Assembly: GCA_934351705.1 (NCBI GenBank)
Contig: CAKRJK010000080.1
Span: 1 to 6,522, forward strand
Direction of reading: 5' to 3'
Length of the DNA stretch: 6,522 bases
Origin: an uncultured Lachnospiraceae bacterium
GTDB taxonomy: Bacteria; Bacillota; Clostridia; Lachnospirales; Lachnospiraceae
Position 1 is the first letter of the stretch. Each line of letters opens with the position of its first letter. Both the position numbers and the translations under genes were made by a program. Below the pieces are notes generated by a model. The model was given only the letters and a program-made list of their open reading frames with translations. It was not told the origin of the DNA and searched no databases. Of this stretch, positions 4,827 to 6,522 are shown one piece after another.

Positions 4827-6356
4827 TTATTGTGACCCATGTTCTTCTTCCGGCTTCATAGCTAATGTCTTGATTCGTACCACCATATCTTCTATGGCCT
4901 CTGCTCCCGCACTGTTTTCCTGTGTTGCTGCGGTTACATGTTCGATTGCCTGATAATTGCTCTGTGTATTGACATTTACCTGATCCATTGACGCTGCAAC
5001 CTCTTTGCTATGGATTCTGATATTTTCCACGGTCTTATCCATCTCCATAATCTGTGTCGTCATCTGCTCATTGGATACTGTGATCATGGCTGTGGAATCG
5101 CCTACCTCCTGAATACTAAGCATTCCGGTTTCCGTAAGCCTTACACTCTGTTCCATAACACTGACTGCATCATCCGTGTTATGAACCGATTCGGTTACAA
5201 TGTTTCCAATATCATCTACTGCTCTTTTTGTCTGCTCTGCGAGCTTTTGGATTTCCTCAGCAACCACGGCAAATCCTTTTCCCCGTTCACCGGCTCTTGC
5301 AGCTTCGATCGAAGCGTTAAGTGCCAAAATGTTCGTCTGTTGGGATATTCCCGTAATCACCTGAATGATTCCGAGAATTTCTTTGGATTCTTCTCCAAGT
5401 CTGCATATAATTTCCTTACACTCGTTTGTGCTTACATGAATCTGTTTCATGCTATCCGTTGCACTATCCATCTTATTTTGATTATCTTCCGATAACTCAT
5501 TGATTTTCCTTGCAAGCCCGGATACTTGTCCGTTCATAGCAGCAAGTTCCTCTAATCTGGTATTGATATCCTGTGTACGCTCGTTCGCACTTGTAATTTC
5601 TTTCGTATTCCTGCTAAAACTTTCTAATACATTTCCGGTTTCTATCACAATCTGCTCATTGGATTTCGTCGAGCTTTCCGTGATTTCAGACAACTCCCTT
5701 ACCATATCCATAAGTACTCTGGAGGTTTCCTGTGATTTCTCATGCATAAGCCTCATGTCCTGTATCATCTGCTCCTGTTCCTCAGCGTTCATAAGATTTG
5801 ACAGCATTCCGGCAGTACGCTCACAGAGCATTGTAAAAATAGCTGCGATTGCAATTAACACCATTGCTCTCGGCACAATTCCGTATATAATCAGTTTATA
5901 GTATGTAGGGAAATTCTTATCCGGAAAGATTTCAAATGCATAACAGATTATCTGCCCAACCGAAATCCAGATTACAGACAGAATGGTAGTCAGAACATTG
6001 ATTCGCTTTGAAAAATACAGACTGCCGATTGCAATCGCATAAATATATAAAAGGACTGCATGGTATCCCAGTGTTGTTGTCACAATGGTGACAAATATCA
6101 CTGCACACACTGCCAGCATATATTTCACATACACTCCTTCCACTTTCGCTATGTTTACAATAATCGTTGGAAACCACAGCAAAATGGATCCTCCAATATA
6201 TGCAATCGTCATGATTGTCATATCAACAACAAAAATCCCCAATACATTTAAAAGAAAAACAGCAGAAAAAATAAAAAATGTAATCCTCATTACTTTGGCA
6301 ACTGATTTATTTGCATGTTTTTCATTTTGTACCAGCACTCCACTTTGTTCTTCCAT
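4827..6356 (-). CDS. methyl-accepting chemotaxis protein with six-TM N-terminus, no HAMP or extracellular sensor
   Basis: The 509-aa protein is a chemoreceptor: membrane domain plus cytoplasmic four-helix signalling bundle acting through CheA/CheW. Residues 1-21 are cytosolic. Six hydrophobic helices follow at about 22-44, 47-69, 75-95, 98-115, 119-141 and 153-177, joined by short loops. There is no large periplasmic domain, so the ligand is probably membrane-borne or small and membrane-permeant, or the protein reports membrane state. After helix 6 a coiled coil starts at once ([14 protein letters not shown], 188-201) with no HAMP domain recognised. The signalling tip is canonical: [20 protein letters not shown] (337-356), then [20 protein letters not shown] (357-376). 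The C-terminus (KPEEEHGSQ) has no CheR-tethering pentapeptide. An AGGAGG 10 nt before the ATG supports the start. No che gene is nearby, so this is an orphan receptor whose cascade must be elsewhere. A non-chemotactic signalling role cannot be excluded. Confidence 0.95.
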   Translation of the reverse strand: MEEQSGVLVQNEKHANKSVAKVMRITFFIFSAVFLLNVLGIFVVDMTIMTIAYIGGSILLWFPTIIVNIAKVEGVYVKYMLAVCAVIFVTIVTTTLGYHAVLLYIYAIAIGSLYFSKRINVLTTILSVIWISVGQIICYAFEIFPDKNFPTYYKLIIYGIVPRAMVLIAIAAIFTMLCERTAGMLSNLMNAEEQEQMIQDMRLMHEKSQETSRVLMDMVRELSEITESSTKSNEQIVIETGNVLESFSRNTKEITSANERTQDINTRLEELAAMNGQVSGLARKINELSEDNQNKMDSATDSMKQIHVSTNECKEIICRLGEESKEILGIIQVITGISQQTNILALNASIEAARAGERGKGFAVVAEEIQKLAEQTKRAVDDIGNIVTESVHNTDDAVSVMEQSVRLTETGMLSIQEVGDSTAMITVSNEQMTTQIMEMDKTVENIRIHSKEVAASMDQVNVNTQSNYQAIEHVTAATQENSAGAEAIEDMVVRIKTLAMKPEEEHGSQ

Positions 6357-6366
6357 ATCTATCCTG

Positions 6367-6372
6367 CCTCCT
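6367..6372 (-). promoter_or_regulatory. Shine-Dalgarno site of the chemoreceptor gene
   Basis: AGGAGG on the minus strand lies 10 nt before the ATG at 6356, slightly long but strong, and supports this start codon. Confidence 0.75.
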
Positions 6373-6389
6373 AATCATACAATTTTACT

Positions 6390-6418
6390 TTTATAAACAA
6401 AGTGTACTGTATTTTCAG
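6390..6418 (-). promoter_or_regulatory. candidate SigA promoter of the chemoreceptor gene
   Basis: CTGAAA (6418-6413) and TATAAA (6395-6390) on the minus strand are 17 nt apart, 4/6 and 5/6 matches. The start would be near 6383. The -35 lies within the palindrome at 6404-6433, so a dimeric protein bound there would block it. Confidence 0.4.
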
Positions 6419-6433
6419 ATTTGAAAATAGTAC
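6404..6433. repeat. palindrome upstream of the chemoreceptor gene
   Basis: TATTTTCA (6410-6417) and TGAAAATA (6422-6429) are perfect inverted arms around GATT. After a 2-nt bulge the symmetry continues with GTAC at 6404-6407 and 6430-6433, giving 12 pairs in all. There is no T-run after it and it sits upstream of the gene, so an operator or 5' leader hairpin is likelier than a terminator. Confidence 0.6.
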
Positions 6434-6436
6434 GAA

Positions 6437-6463
6437 ATTACAGCAGAATGTGTCTATTCTTTA
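6437..6463 (-). promoter_or_regulatory. candidate SigD (sigma-28, motility) promoter of the chemoreceptor gene
   Basis: On the minus strand TAAAGAAT (6463-6456) and GCTGTAAT (6444-6437) are separated by 11 nt, so TAAA and the -10 start are 15 nt apart, the sigma-28 spacing. The -35 core TAAAG is perfect; the -10 matches GCCGATAT at 5 of 8 positions. Chemoreceptors are often in this regulon. It competes with the SigA candidate nearer the gene. Confidence 0.3.
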
Positions 6464-6522
6464 GGCTCAGGATTTTATTCCCACATTCCTCCCGATGTCG
6501 GGGGATATGCGAACACTACCCT

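Noticed and set aside
5010..5495. 161-aa plus-strand frame inside the chemoreceptor gene
   Set aside because: Opposite to the highly conserved signalling bundle; Cys/His/Leu-rich shadow composition.
6491..6502. Hairpin as a terminator at the right edge
   Set aside because: Neither strand has a T-run after the stem, so it lacks the second half of an intrinsic terminator.
1..6522. CRISPR array, toxin-antitoxin pair, phage or transposon module
   Set aside because: No regularly spaced repeats, no transposase or integrase, and the small-protein pair at 1440-1953 has no toxin-like features, so no such system is claimed.

Overview
The window looks like chromosome from a spore-forming, low-GC Clostridia bacterium, most likely a Lachnospiraceae relative. 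The assignment rests on a clear forespore sigma factor SigG, strong AGGAGG-type ribosome binding sites, AT-rich intergenic DNA and the overall style of the proteins. No phage genes, transposase, CRISPR array, tRNA or rRNA is visible.

Layout, left to right. At 50-460 (minus) is a half-length, active-site-dead relative of diaminopimelate epimerase (DapF). It is divergent from an AraC-family regulator at 603-1466 (plus), and the two share a 142-bp intergenic region with a very good SigA promoter and a candidate AraC-type direct repeat. Running toward the AraC gene is a two-gene minus-strand unit: a 125-aa charged coiled-coil protein (1576-1953) and, one base after its stop, a 44-aa hydrophilic protein (1440-1574) whose end overlaps the araC end by 27 bp. 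Divergent from that unit is sigG (2115-2897, plus), with a SigG-like promoter, a perfect hairpin just before its ribosome binding site, and a terminator that begins inside its last codons. Convergent to sigG is a complete beta-CASP metallo-beta-lactamase-fold RNA-processing nuclease (2930-4531, minus). A 295-bp intergenic region then holds a compact structured element of nested inverted repeats, including a bidirectional terminator. The last gene is a six-TM methyl-accepting chemotaxis protein without extracellular sensor or HAMP domain (4827-6356, minus), with a palindrome and two competing promoter candidates upstream.

The genes do not form one pathway. SigG drives late forespore transcription. 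The beta-CASP protein is an RNA nuclease. The chemoreceptor probably senses membrane or intracellular state. The AraC regulator may control the neighbouring DapF-like gene. The points most worth following up are the catalytically dead DapF half-protein, the sigG leader (autoregulatory-type promoter plus hairpin) and the structured intergenic element at about 4591-4744. I see no convincing new defence or mobile system here.
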